Shown: in pieces, positions 22,952 to 35,275 of the stretch
Numbering within the stretch: the stretch's first letter is position 1
Layout of the letters: each line of letters opens with the position of its first letter
NCBI GenBank assembly: GCA_023213395.1
Contig: CM041465.1
Location: 163,687,741 to 163,751,740, forward strand
From: Cycas panzhihuaensis
Lineage: Eukaryota; Cycadophyta
Direction: 5' to 3'
DNA length: 64,000 bases
Program-made: the position numbers and the translations under genes
Notes under the pieces: generated by a model
What the model was told of the DNA's origin: nothing
What the model saw: only the letters and a program-made list of their open reading frames with translations
Databases searched by the model: none

Positions 22952-22975
22952 AGAATATGCCCTTTGGCATATTCT
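22952..22975 (+). promoter_or_regulatory. Conserved leader hairpin of copia X
   Basis: Perfect 10-bp arms AGAATATGCC and GGCATATTCT around a CTTT loop, in the untranslated leader about 430 bp before gag. It is identical in X2 at 37803-37826 although the surrounding leader has diverged. A packaging, dimerisation or translation signal is possible; this is inference. Confidence 0.5.
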
Positions 22976-23388
22976 TTTTCTAATTGAACTTTATAAAAAG
23001 AGATCCTTAGAAATTTGATACATATGATTTTTATATAGTGCGAAGTACTTTGAACATATTTGAAGCATCCTTGAGACATTTTAAGCATGGATCAAACCAT
23101 TTTTTGTGATTTTCTAACTTGGAGACTGTGTACCTTCAGCTTGTGGAGTTGACCTTGTACCTTGAGCACCATTTCACTTGCCTTAATGCTCTTTTTTGGT
23201 GTTATTTAAAGGTATTTATGGTCTATATGGAGGAAGAAACAGTCAGTGACCTACATCTGCGAGTATAATTAGTGTTTTTAAAGCCTTCGGAGATTGCTCT
23301 TAGACTAAAGGAGGATATAAGGGTGCATTTCTGTCCTTAATACGATTGTCTAGTGTCGTGTGATTCATATTATAGCCCGTTGTTTGAT

Positions 23389-24240
23389 ATGGAGAAGCTC
23401 ATGCCTAAGGTTATGTTTAACGGTAATAGTTTCAGTGAATGTAAGGCCAATATAAAGCTTATATTAATGGTGAACCAACTCTAGGGAATCACTAACGAAA
23501 AGCTTATTTTAGTTCCACTTGACCATAAGGAGCATATCAAACTTGAAGAAAAGTAGTTTATGGCTATTGGTTTACTGAAACACTCACTTGCACTGGACCA
23601 GAGAGTAATGGTTCATAATCTAGATGACCCAGTCAAGATTTAGATGAAGTTCTGTTATACTTTTGAGAAGAAGACAAACAAACATCTTGCACTAATATTA
23701 GAACTACTCAATTCACGAGTTGAAGATGAGAACAATATTATCTCCTACCTGAATAAAATAACTGACTTGAGGAACAAGCTAGAAGAATTAAAGCAAAACT
23801 CAATCTATGATACCCTTTTATTTGTGATAATCACGTCAAAGATGCCAATTGCGTTTGCCACATTCCAGACCATTTATGGTATAGATGAAATGATGGGGGA
23901 AGAAACTTGTGATGGGCTCAAAAACCTAATTCTAATAGAGGATGCCAAGCTAAAACATCATGGATTGCTTAGTGGATCTTCACCAAGTCAAACCCTAACC
24001 ATGAAAACTCAAAGGAAGGAGGCCATTAAGAAGGAGAAGTTGACACAAAGGTCTGGAGAAAACTCTCAAGACAAGAAGAAGTTTAATGGAAAGCGCAATT
24101 ACTGCAAGAAGGATGGTTGCCATAAAAAGAAGTATTGGTTTAAGCATCATGATAAGCACAAAGGTAACGAGGATGATAAAGGAAAGAGTGTTGTTACTTA
24201 TTGCATCCAAGTGCATACCTTATCAGCCGAGTCAGATTAG
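23389..24240 (+). pseudogene. X1 gag
   Basis: The frame starts with MEKLMPKV at 23389. Three early stops (after MVNQL, after LEEK, after DPVKI) sit where X2 or family logic gives Trp or Gln. From 23644 it is open for 198 codons, including NIISYLNKITDLRNKLEELK (copia gag) and a basic C-terminus with a decayed zinc knuckle, YCKKDGCHKKKYW, which keeps one Cys and the His of the CCHC pattern. It ends at LSAESD. Confidence 0.75.
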
Positions 24241-25549
24241 AGAGACTATTGGGTGCTAGATTCTAAGGTACAGAAGTACATCTCTTACCAAAAGTGAAAC
24301 TTTGATATATTGAATGCAAATCAAAGTGGTACTGAGATCATTCTTAAATATGCTTACATGTTGTCATTAGATGGTATCGGTGAAGTTTCTAATCTAGGAG
24401 GAAAGTTTTCTGGGGTATATTATGTACCCAAGATGTAGTTGTATCCTCTGTATGCTCAGGAGATCTACAAACAAGGTATGAAAGTCAAGCTCTATAATGG
24501 TAAGTGCCTAATAAAGGAGCCAAAATAGAACTTTACTATCATAGCTACTGAGAAAATCAGGGACAACTTTCAGGTGTTTGAAAAATTTCAATGTTAGAAG
24601 AAGTCCTATGCCTTTGTTGCTAGCATATATGACAAAAGTAAACTATGGAATAATTGCCTTGGGAACCTTAATTACAGGAGTATTGCACCACTAGAGAGGT
24701 TGAAGATGGTGGAAGGCTTGCCATCAGTTTCCTGCTTAGATGTTATATATGAAGGGTGTATGTATGGCAAGTATCACCACTATCCTTTTGCTCGAGATAT
24801 TGCCTAGAGAGCCAAGGAAGAGCTAGAGCTTGTGCACTTATATGTTATGGGACCACTCCCAAACCCTTCGATATCAGGACCCCGATATACACTTGTGTTT
24901 ATGGATGATTACACTAGAAAATCCTGGGTTAATTTTCTCAAGAATAAGTTAGACGTATTTGATTGCTTCCGTGATTAGAAAACGGTGGTCGAAAATGAAT
25001 CTGATTACAAAATAAAATCTTTATGAAGTGATAATGGTAAGGAGTACGATAATCATGCATTCAATCAGTTTTGCTATAACCATGGTATAAAGCGGGAGTT
25101 TACAGTCATGTATACCCCATAGTAGAATGGATTTGCTAAAAGAAAGAACCATATCATGATGGAGATGGCAAGGTGTATGGTGCACGCTAAAAACCTACCA
25201 CTGAAGTTTTGGGCAGAAGCTGTGGTGATTACTGTTTATATTTTGAATAGGGTACCCACTCAGATAGTTCGCAGCATAACCCCCAAGGAGAAATGGACCA
25301 ATCAGAAGCCTTCCATTAGCCATTGAAGAATGTTTAGGTGTATTGCATATGCCCACATCCCAGATCATACCCAAAAGAAGCAGGATCAGAAAAGTCTAAA
25401 GTGCATATTCATGGGGTATTGCATGGAGAAGAAAGCCTACAGACTGTGGGATCCATAGGGGGAAAAGATTGTGGTTAGTTAGGATCTCAAATTTGATGAG
25501 TCATCAACATATTATGCTAAAAGATCATCAGAGGAACCTTTTTACCCTC
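24241..25549 (+). pseudogene. X1 protease and integrase
   Basis: Protease begins DYWVLDSKVQ; the family has LDSG, so the Gly after the catalytic Asp is lost. The GAG-pre-integrase region shows LWNNCLGNLNYRSI and a decayed Cys pair (GCMYGKYH). The integrase core has LVFMDDYTRKSWV (first catalytic Asp), SDNGKEYDNHAF (second) and GFAKRKNHIMMEMAR, where the usual VER is AKR, so the Glu is lost. There are at least ten nonsense codons. Interrupted at 25550 by the gypsy solo LTR; the linker resumes at 28312-28414 and 31028. Confidence 0.8.
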
Positions 25550-28306
25550 TGGATACGTGTCTACGAGATAGTCACTATGTTATATAGGAATGATAGTAGT
25601 CAACAGTTAATACTGATGGTATGGGCAAGAACTTATAGGCAAAGAGAGCACCACGCAAGGCACTACATGCACTGAAGCATGAGTTCAGGACCTGTGAATG
25701 ACACCCAACTACCTTAAAGTAGCTCTCAATCCGAAAGAGAGAGTGCATACAGGGGGTAGCCTGGATGGTCTTAAGAGGAAGGTCCTCCTACCCTTGGATG
25801 ACCGGAAGGGAAGAAGAGGAATCCTCAAGGAGTTTTCCTATGATGAACGAAAATGAATATGGAAGAAGTAGGCGAGTTCCTACGATGTAAGTAGGTCTCC
25901 CTTGGTTATTTGACCTAGGCAAATAAAACCAAGAGAGAGAGTGGAAAAAGGGCTAAAACTACGTTCTCCTTTTAGCAACTCAAAGCCAAAAGAGGAAAAA
26001 GGAATGAGTATTATGCATGCAAGTAAATAAAGCTAAAAGAAATGCATATAAGGGTGTGTTTGGATGGATAAGAAGAGGAAGAGGAATGGGGTTCCTACTA
26101 TGTCCTTTTCCTATATGGGACAAACATACAACATATAAATGCAAGTGAATAATATCATTAACCTTTCGCTTTCACATGATCTATTAAACTAGAGCATAGA
26201 TTTAAACATAAAAGCAAGAAAAGAAAATAGAAGGGTGAAGAGAGAGATGGTGCATACCAGGGAGATATAGCGGTCGATGGAAGACCTCACCTATGCGCAA
26301 CACACGTCCTCTCACAAACTAATTGATGCGTGATCAAGATCGGTACGAAGGATGGGGGCTTCCTTACCTTCCGCTTATGAAAAGAAAGTAAAACAAAAAG
26401 AAGCGAAGAAAGTAAAGGAAAAAGAGGGTAAAGATTACCCAGATCTAGACGCCTTTTCCCTTCACGAAAGGGCCAAGTCAACCTACACATACAAGAACTT
26501 AACCCTTCCAAGAAGGGGCTATAAGAAGAGCTATATATAGATATGTAAGAATATGCGACGTATATGTCAAAACATTATATTTAAGTTAGAGAAATAACTG
26601 TTACAAGTAACTTCAACTCTCCTCAAGCAACCACACATACCAAGCAAGAAAAAGAGAAGGGAAGCCTCAAGATGGATAAACCCTCTACTAAGGTTCTCCA
26701 CACAGCCCTTTGGTATAGCAAGGTAAGGTCAAATGGCAACTTATGACAGCCAACAAACAAGAGGAGATGTGTAGCAAGGTGTTGGTGAGGTATCAAGGTA
26801 ACATAATCACTATGGGCAGCGATTCATCACACAAACCCTTCCCAGGATCTTTAAAGGATGCCAAGCAACCTTGTGGACACTATGGAGGTCCAATAAAGAG
26901 GCGTGTGGGCCTAGAATCAGCATAGTAAGGGCTGCACATGCTGATAGTCCAGTGCAGGCCTAAGCTTCACCTCCTCCTAATTAACCCAAGAGAAGCATGG
27001 GAGCAGGAGAAGAAAAGTGGGAAGGGGGGTGCCCTTGGGGAGTAGGCCTAAATGGGATAGATCCAGCCTTACTCCCTTTGCCCAACCTTTATGAGTCTTC
27101 TCCCACTACTTTCTTAAGGAAAACTAGTAGAGAAAAGGTAAAGGTCTAAAGATACAAGGCTAAACTCAAAGGAAACAATGTCCACTACAGCCAAACGGGA
27201 AGAAAAATAAGAAAATACCCTTGGAAAGGAGTCTAATATGGAAATAATATATAATAAACTATGAAAAAGGGATCTAGGGTACCTACTGGGCTGAGTCTAG
27301 GGCAGGTTTACCCCTATAACCAACGAAGAAGAAGAGTTCCTACAGGGTTTGTAGGAGGATTCCCTAAAGGCAGCCATAGGAGACACTTGTTGGGGCGTAT
27401 GTGGAAGAGAACCGCACCAAACTTGCTTGAGAGTACTTGGAGAGGAGCTTCCCACCACAGAGAAAGGCCATTGCGGTGCGGATCCCTGACTGGGTGAGGA
27501 AACACAGGCCTGTAGATGCACTTGTGAAAGGACAGAAGAGAAGAGTAGAAACTGCAGTAGTGGGAGATGATGTTGGAGAGCCAAAAAGATCTAAGAGAGG
27601 TAAAATGATTATGGTTTTGGGATTTATACTTATCCCAACCCTAAACAAGCGAATAGGGCTGATCTGGGTGCGAGGCCATGTGGAAATTTCACAGAAAAAA
27701 TAAGAATTGCCATGGTAGTTTTAAAAAATAACTTGTAATAGTTGCACCATGGTAAACTTCACGGTATTGCAGTAAACTTCGTGGTACTGCTAAGTTTACA
27801 GTAGTGCAGGACCAGAAAGCCAGAATGGCAATAATCTAGGTTCCAGGCGCCTTAGAAAGTGATGTGGCAGGCCTAGGAGGGGCTATCCCCCCTATTTAGG
27901 TGGCTAGGACAGTCTAGAAGGCATATGAATAAGGCCAAAAGAGGCATGAAAGGCTAAAGGTCCCGAAAACATCATAATAAGAGCTCAAAATTAGGGTATG
28001 AATAGGTTATACAAATCAAATAAGGCTTAAGGCGATCTGGAGATAGCGCGGAGGGTCATAAAGTGCCATGGGGATGCCTATCTCTTAGAAAGGTAGGTCC
28101 CACTGGGTCGTCATAGGCTCACAATACAACAAGCAACATGATTAAGCAATGGATGCAAGATGATCATACAAATGAAACAGTTAGTCATGCAATGAGGCAA
28201 TACTTCTATCAACCTTTCCAAAGAAATAGTACAAATGAAAAGGAAGAAGCATACATGTGGTTACCTGAGTCAACCTGTCTGTGTCCATTCTGGTAGTTGG
28301 AAAACA
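25550..28306 (-). mobile_element. Solo LTR of a Tat-like Ty3/gypsy element
   Basis: 2757 bp from TGGATACGTGTCTACG to TTGGAAAACA, flanked by perfect 5-bp duplications CCCTC (25545-25549 and 28307-28311). In copia X2 the corresponding site is uninterrupted. Its ends and several inner stretches (for example CTTGGATGACCGGAAGGG against the Tat LTR's CTTGGGTGGTCGGAAGGG) match the 46901-63384 LTRs, so it is a relative in the same orientation. Short ORFs inside (26.3-27.7 kb) are chance frames. Formed by recombination between the two LTRs of a former full element. Confidence 0.85.
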
Positions 28307-28414
28307 CCCTCCCCTTCTCTCATTCCCAGATTCTTCAAGTGAAGAGGATGATTAGCTAGTCGTTGTAGGACCTAGGGAAGTAAGACTAAGTGGGATGAGT
28401 AATAATGAGGAGCT

Positions 28415-31027
28415 TGTAGCAACCTTACAGAATTCTTCTAATAGATTTTATAGAAATAAACAAAATATCCACCAAATGCACTTGTAAAATACCCAATCAA
28501 GAGAGCAATAATACAAATCCACTTGAATACAAATATAAAATGGTATGAAACGAATATAAAGTAATAGATACACCGTTACCAAAAGATCCCGCAAATTACT
28601 GATGATAAAGAATCCCTCTTCAAGGCGAGGTTCCCTCCACAAAGCTCCTCAAAAGGGTGGAAAATACTACAATCTAAGACTTCTTCTTCCATGATGAAAT
28701 GAGGCCGCAAATCCTCCTTAAATAGGCGGCCAACAGATAGCAATAGAAGTCAGCCAGAAAAGACGATATTATTCTTAATACTGCACCAATAGAAGTCGGC
28801 CAGGACTTCTCCAAAATCGTGCCAACTTTAAATGGTCATAACTTTTGATATAGATGTCAGAATTAACTTTTGTCTAGACCGTTGGAATCGTCGTTTAGAG
28901 AGCTTTGATTTGAATGGTCATATGCTATACTTTTGACCATATTTTGGAATGCTACAATTCCCCTTCCCTTAAAATAATACTTCGCCATTGAAGTATTGAG
29001 AGATGCTTGTAGCTCGGTCTAATCTTCCAACCACCTCCGGCTAGATCCTGTAGGTCATGAAGATTTTCCTCCATCTTGTGTCTTCTTTGGGGCTGTACTG
29101 ACAAGCATCTTGAGTTTGCCAATGTTTGTTCTTGGAACCAGGTACCTGTGACGCCTTGTTTTGAATTGAAAGGATCCTAGGACTTGTGAGGTATCTCAAA
29201 TGTCTTGTCTTGGCCTTGCCTTGCATTTGCACCTTTTGTTTCCAAATGGGATGGATTTTGGAAAAAGACGTGAAGGCATTGGGAATAAAATTGATTGTGA
29301 GGGTTAAGGATTGATGATTGCCTATTGTAGGAAAAAGAAAAGGAGGACTTGTGAACTAAGATCAAGCATAGCTTTGAAGCTATAGAAAGAAAGGATAAAA
29401 TTTGGAATATGTCTTGGATGGAGATGTAAGTTCGTATAAGTTTTGTTGAACCATAACTCTTTTTGGGAGAGAAAGATGGATGGGGGATTAGTGATAGAGG
29501 TTCTTTATGAAAAAAGGATTTTAATAGGGTTGTAGAATTGGTATTCAAATAAAAGAAAAGATTTAATGGAAAAAGACAATATTGATAATATGGAATTGAA
29601 GAGGCATGGGAAAAATTAGACTGGGTTTTGTAAGAGATAATACTAACAGGTGAAACCTGACAAACATATTGAAGTTGAAGGGTGTCCTATTGAGGATTGT
29701 TTATAGGGGTTAAAGGAGTAGGTGAGTAAAGAGACAGACTAGGGTTACAGAGAGGAATTAGAATTTGACCTACGAAAAAATAAGGTTAGCAAAATTAGGA
29801 GCATGGCTAACTATAGGTTGAGGAGAGAAGGGCTCTTGTATTGCTATTGAACTAGGGAAAGAGAGAGGACATACAAAACTACCGAACAAAATGTGCATAT
29901 GCAATGCAGGATCAATGGGTACCTTGCATGAAAATTGTTGAGAAAACTTTGCTTGTTCTTCATTGTCTTTGTACTGCTCTTGTGTAACTTCACCTTGGAT
30001 TTCCTCTCTGATATTGAAATGAGACTCTTCTGTTGCTTATGCATGCTCCAAGTCTTCTACGTCATCATATTGTTTTCTCTGGGCTAGATCTCGTTCTAGC
30101 ACTTGCAAAACCTCTAGGATCTCCTCATCAATAATGTCTTCTTCTTACCCTTTCTCATCTACTTGAACCTCACCCTACTTCTGTTCTTTAAAAGTTGTGG
30201 TAGCTGCCTCTGAAAATTGGTACCATAGAAAAGGTTCTTTAGCCCAATTATTGAACCACTCATAAGCTCGTCCATTCAATATCATTTCTAATAATGGTCC
30301 ATATTCTTCCATTTCTGTATCAGATGTAAACTCAAAATCTTCTATCCATATTTTCATGCCCTCGTAATCCTCCAAATTAAAAAAATCTGTCTCCATTTTT
30401 TTCTCAGGATTTATATGTTCCACGTGTTCTTCTCATGTTCTACTTTACCCTTTCCCTTCAAAATGAAGCTCTGATACCACTTGTAACAACCTTACAGAAT
30501 TCTTCTAATAGATTTTATAGAAATAGACAAAATATCCACCAAATGCACTTGCAAAATACCTAATCAAGAGAGCAATAATACAAATCCACTTGAATACAAA
30601 TATAAAATGGTATGAAATGAATATAAAGTAATAGATACAACATTACCAAAAGATCTCGTAAATTACTGACGATAAAGAATCCCTCTTCGAGGTGAGGTTC
30701 CCTCCATAAAGCTCCTCAAAAGGGCCAAAAATACTGCAGTCTAAGACTTCTTTTTCCATGATGAAATGAGGTCGCAAATCCTCCTTAAATAGGTGGCCAA
30801 CGGATAGTAATAGAAGTCGACCAGAAAATATGATATTATTCTTAATGCTGCACCAATAGAAGTCAGCCAGGACTTATCCAAAAACTGGCAGGCCAACTTT
30901 AAATGGTCATAACTTTTGATGCAGATGTCAGAATTAACTTTTGTCTAGACCGTTGGAATCGTCGTTCAGGGAGCTTTGATTTGAATGGTCATGTGCTATA
31001 TTTTTGACCATATTTTGGAATGCTACA
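28415..31027 (-). mobile_element. Non-autonomous LTR element with gag only (TR-GAG-like)
   Basis: Complete 2613-bp element: LTRs 28415-28956 (542 bp) and 30482-31027 (546 bp), both TG...CA. It is flanked by GAGCT and GAGCC, a 5-bp duplication with one change. On the minus strand the PBS TGGTATCAGAGCTTC (complement of 30465-30479) lies 2 bp inside the right LTR, and PPT AAGGGAAGGGG (complement 28959-28969) lies at the left LTR. The 1.5-kb interior has only a gag-like frame. It is inserted in the copia X1 linker just after the solo LTR. The LTRs look about 95% identical by eye, so it is younger than X1. Confidence 0.85.
29844..30423 (-). pseudogene. gag-like ORF of the TR-GAG element
   Basis: Starts MEHINPEKKMETDFFNLEDY at 30423. 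Residues 50-82 (LNGRAYEWFNNWAKEPFLWY, then FSEAATTTFKEQ) resemble the retrotransposon gag core pattern (G.A..W...........F...F). A stop follows at 30175; the same frame continues with an acidic stretch (EEDIIDEEILEVLQVLERDL) broken by two more stops. No protease, RT or integrase is present. A second open stretch at 29177-29548 has no recognisable domain. Confidence 0.5.
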
Positions 31028-32703
31028 GAGCCGCCATAAAAATAAGTACTTCTAGCAATAGGTCCTTCTATACCTTTATGGGCAAGGAAAACTATTGAAG
31101 ATTCTAGTGTGGCGATGCAAACCCTAACTAATGATAAACAAACCAGAAATTAGAATGCTAGTCAAACTATGCTGGTAGACACCAATGACTCTAGTGATCC
31201 TAATTCATTTGCTAAAGTGAAAGGAGATCCACGATGGAGAGTTGTAATGGAGGAAGAGTATGGTTCTCTAATGAAGAACGATATGTCAGATTTGGTTCTA
31301 CTCCCTCCGTCGAAGAACCTTATAGGATACAAGTGGGTTTATAAGACAAAGTTCCACTTTGATAGAGAAGTGGATAAGTACAAGGCCAAACTTGTTGTGC
31401 AAGGATTCAAGTAGAAAGAAGGAAATGACTACGCAGAGATGTTTGCACCAATCTCCATAACGACAATGGTTTGCTTACACCAAATGGATATTAAGTCTGC
31501 ATTCCTTAATGGGGATCTAAAGGAGAAGATATACATGTTGTAGCCTCTGGGATTCATTAAGGATAGCCAAGAGCATTTTGTTTGTCGTTTGAAGAAGTCA
31601 ATCTTTCGCCTGAAACAAGCACCATGTGCTTGGTATGAGAAGATGGATGCCAAGTTAAAAGTTGAAGGTTTTGAAATTTTAGAACTCGACTCAAACTTGT
31701 ATGTGAAGAGAAGAGGGACTTCCATAGTTGCTTGTATGGTGTATGTGGATGATCTAATCATTGACAGTAACTATGGTAAGGCTATAACTGAAGTCAGATC
31801 TAATTTGGAAGCTTCATTTGACATGACAGATCCCAGGGAACTTCACTATTTCTTAGGCATTCAGATCAAGTAAATAGAAGATAGTATCATGTTGTTGCAA
31901 TTGCAGTATGTGAAGAATTTACTAGAGAGTTTTGGAATGCAGCATTAAAAATCTATTGTAACACCATGTGTAAAAGGTGCAAGGTTGCAGAAGGACATGG
32001 CCTAACCTTTTATAGATCGTAATAAGTGTCACCAGTTCGTAGGGAGTCTCATCTATTTGACTCATACTAGGCTAGATATCGCATACTCTTTTGGATTGGT
32101 TTCCCGCTACATGTAGAATCCTCAAGAGCATCATTTGGTGGTAGCAAAGGAGATTCTAAAATATATGAAAGGGACAATCAATCTAGGTCTTGAATATTGT
32201 AGAGGTGAGAAGATCAAGTTGCATGGATACATGGATACTAATTTGGGAGGAGATTTTGATGATCAAAAGTCTAATGGATTTGTTTTGTAGCAGTCGAATA
32301 AGCAACAGACAATGGCACTATCTTCTATAGAAGTAGAATATCAAGGACTCAGCATTGGTATGAAGGAAGTAGTATAGTTGTAAGGTCTCTTCGAATTTCT
32401 TGGCATTTCTAATGGAGATCTAATTCTCTTTATTGATAATCATAGTACCATTCTCCTATCGAAGAATCCTGAGTTTTATGCACATACGAAGCATATCGAG
32501 ATTCAACACCATTATATTCATGAATAGATCAAGTCAAGAAAGTTGTAGGTCGATTATTGTCTGAGTGAATTACAACTTGCAAACGTATTCACCAAGGTAC
32601 TCACTGAAGATAAATTCACAAAGATGCATATTGGCTTAGGACTCACTACTACTATCTTTGAGGGGGGGTGTATCGACATGGATGGATATGCTACAAGATA
32701 GTC
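31028..32703 (+). pseudogene. X1 reverse transcriptase and RNase H
   Basis: RT segments are WRVVMEEEYGSLMKND, NLIGYKWVYKTKFH, YKAKLVVQGFK, YQ/HQMDIKSAFLNGDLKE and LKQAPCAWYEKMDAKL, with catalytic MVYVDDLIIDS near 31738-31770, then FDMTDPRELHYFLGIQIK. RNase H follows with GYMDTN, EYQGLSIG and SKNPEFYAHTKHIE. About 50 bp around 31470 present in X2 are missing here, and there are several TAG stops. It ends before PPT AAGGGGGGA at 32759-32767. Confidence 0.85.
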
Positions 32704-32767
32704 CTAGCCATCGTGATAACTCAACTACTACATTTTGCAGGTTCCCCACATTCACATTAAGGGGGGA

Positions 32768-33139
32768 TGTTAATGTAGAAGTTAATTATTATGCCACTTA
32801 GTTAATGTTAATATGTTTTAATTAAGTGAAAATGTGTAAAGCCAAAGGTCTGACTTATTCAAAGGGTCACAATTGTAATTGAGTGACACCTCTTCGGAGA
32901 GTATAAATGCCTTGAGGCCTTGTATATTCAACATCGGAGATCATCGTATCAATTCTTTTTTCAATAATCATGTAATCCATAAATGATCCTTTTTGTGGTG
33001 GATTTTTTCCTGAAAGGGTTTCCCACGTATATACTATGTACTCTACACATATTTTCTGTGTTTCTATTTATTGCTTGCTGTGTATGGTTAAGTATCCTGC
33101 ATATAAGAACATTTGTGTATGATTTCATTTTTCCAAACA
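32768..33139 (+). repeat. X1 3' LTR
   Basis: 372 bp, TGTTAATGTAGAAG to TTCCAAACA, directly after the PPT. Directly downstream is block A, as after X2 and at base 1. Confidence 0.8.
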
Positions 33140-33540
33140 TTTCTACTTCTATATGTAATACTTTATTTATTTTATTAATATAATATTTTATATTTTATTT
33201 CAGAAGAAGACAAAAATGGAAAAGCAACTACTTAGTAACAAAAAGTATGATGGTAGTTGATAGTTCGGTGTTGGTAACAATAGTAGTGAGTATAAAATTA
33301 TGGGTTATAATAATGGTAAGCATTGTGGGATGGTGGTATTCAAAGGTATACACTTCATCCCTTCATAAGAGTTAAAGGAATTATTATATGCCATTAATAA
33401 AGGTGTATTATTTGCGAAGAAAAATAATTATGGATAAAGGAAAAGCTACTAAGTTATATGCTTTAGTAGTAGTAAAATAGATATGCTTATTTTAGTTATG
33501 CCATTAGAGGGTTGAATGAAGTTGATGAAAGTGATTAGAG
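33140..33540. repeat. Repeat block A, copy 3
   Basis: Full-length copy of the block at 1-411, between the X1 3' LTR and a Y LTR. No coding potential. Confidence 0.75.
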
Positions 33541-34137
33541 TGTTATCAAAACTAACAATTCTAATGGGAAGTAAAATATTATTAAGATGGAATTGAATAT
33601 AATAAAAAGTCAAAGGTGTGACTATGGACATAGAAGCCATCAAATTGTGGCTAAGAGGGATGTATAATTAAGGGGATTCTTATTCACTCTAATGCCAGTG
33701 TTGACTATTTTCCCTTCAAAGGTGATAGGTAATAGGGAAAGAATAGTAATAGCCATGTGATGGAATCTTGCAAAAAGAAGTTCACATAAATGAATCAATA
33801 AAATAAGTTTAAATCAAGTACAATCATACAAGGAAATCCATAAAATATTATGCACTAGATTAGGAAGGAAGAAATCCCTTTAGGGTAGAAAACCACCTCA
33901 AAACATCATAATATATTTCTATCAAATTGCATTGCATACAATATGCTATCTATCCTTTCATGTAAGGAGAAGATATTATATTCATCCATCATGTGGATAA
34001 TTATCTTTTAATGGACTTTATAATTAGTTGGATGTCAACTTACTTTATTTACTAATTGACTTTATAAAGATGTCATCCATACATAATATTTAATTATAAC
34101 GTAAGAGTATTCAAAGATTCTATTATATAATCTAATA
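33541..34137 (-). mobile_element. Copia Y 3' LTR, copy 5 (597 bp)
   Basis: TGTTATCAAAAC to CTAATA, then the PPT complement. It keeps the inner 45-bp segment also found in copy 3. Confidence 0.7.
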
Positions 34138-34560
34138 TCCCCTCTTAATATTGACTTAGAGAATGTATCAATTTGAAGAAGAATTCTTCACGTAGATCCC
34201 TCTTTAATAGAGACTCCTTTAACTTTGAGTGTGTTTCATAATTTTATATAACTAGCTTCTATAACAGACTTGGCCAATATATCTATAATCTATGAATTTA
34301 TAGGGAAGTGTAATAATTTAATAATGCCATTATTAATTAAATTATAAATAAAGTGTTGATGAAGCTCAAAGTACTTATTCTTGGAATGAGAAATAAGATT
34401 AGAAGTGATAGATATATTATTTTTATTATCAGCATTAACTTGAATAGAAAAATTTACAGACAAATAAAATTCATTTATTAAAGATTTAGTCTATAAAGCT
34501 TCCTTACTAACTTTGGCCAAGGCATAATATCTGACCTCAGTTGCAGAAAGAGCAAAATGC
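34138..34560 (-). pseudogene. Copia Y RNase H C-terminus, copy 5
   Basis: Minus-strand RNase H end as in copy 1, cut at the same fusion point (GCAAAATGC followed by AGAAAAGC). Confidence 0.7.
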
Positions 34561-35275
34561 AGAAAAGCTTTTAAGAATATTTACCATCAGAATGAAACTT
34601 ATGATATTATAAGTATGCTATGGCCTTTAAATGGTAAATGAAGAAACTTGATTATGAGCATATGATAAATGAAGAATGATAGTATTAAATAGCGTATTGA
34701 ATATCAATTCAAAAAATATTTTCTTTTGAGATAGTGTTAAAAGTTAGAGAAATAATTCCTCCTAGTCATATAAAATCATTTCATAATGAATTAGTACAAT
34801 AGAAGCAAATAAGTCATGTGGAAGCAATAGATGATTTTAAAAGTAAAGATTTAGCCTCACAAAATAAATATCATGACCTACTGTAGAATGAAGTTCTAGA
34901 CAATGCATTATAGAAGAAAAATGTTCCCAATAGTTATTATTCAAATATATCAAGAATATTATATAATGAAATTATTGAGTATGAAGCAAGAGATAATTAA
35001 GCACAAGCTCAGGAATTGAATGACCTAACTTCTAATATAACCAATGATATTCATAATAGTATAAGATAAATTTTTAAAGATAATGTAAATAAAATCAATA
35101 TACAGGATAATAAGAATTCAATAGTTCCAATGTATATACTAGAGAACTCCCTAATGCTAATGATAATAGTTTTTCCTCGTAATGAATCTAGAAAAGCCCT
35201 AAGCATTTATATAGTATCATATATTTTAAGACAATATTATTTTATATCAATACTGACGTTGACTTTTTGAATTTA
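34561..35275 (+). pseudogene. Block D/E ORF, copy after X1
   Basis: Same frame as 3080-3673, with additional stops (including TAG replacing Lys in the VQKKQ region and TAA in EARDN). Runs on into F/G. Confidence 0.5.

Larger units (their letters stand above)
21368..33139 (+). mobile_element. Ty1/copia element X1, complete but disrupted
   Basis: 5' LTR 21368-21740, iMet-type PBS, about 1.6-kb leader, gag, protease, integrase, RT, RNase H, PPT and 3' LTR 32768-33139. Two younger insertions (25550-28306 and 28415-31027) separate integrase from RT; without them and their target duplications the element is about 6.4 kb. The LTRs differ at about 20 of the first 130 positions by hand count, so it is old. 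Domain order with integrase before RT and a YVDD box is Ty1/copia. Many stops; not autonomous. Confidence 0.85.

Noticed and set aside
27261-27703. Five overlapping open frames of 60-95 codons on both strands in the solo LTR
   Set aside because: They overlap one another in opposite directions in a G+C-richer LTR segment; none has a recognisable motif.
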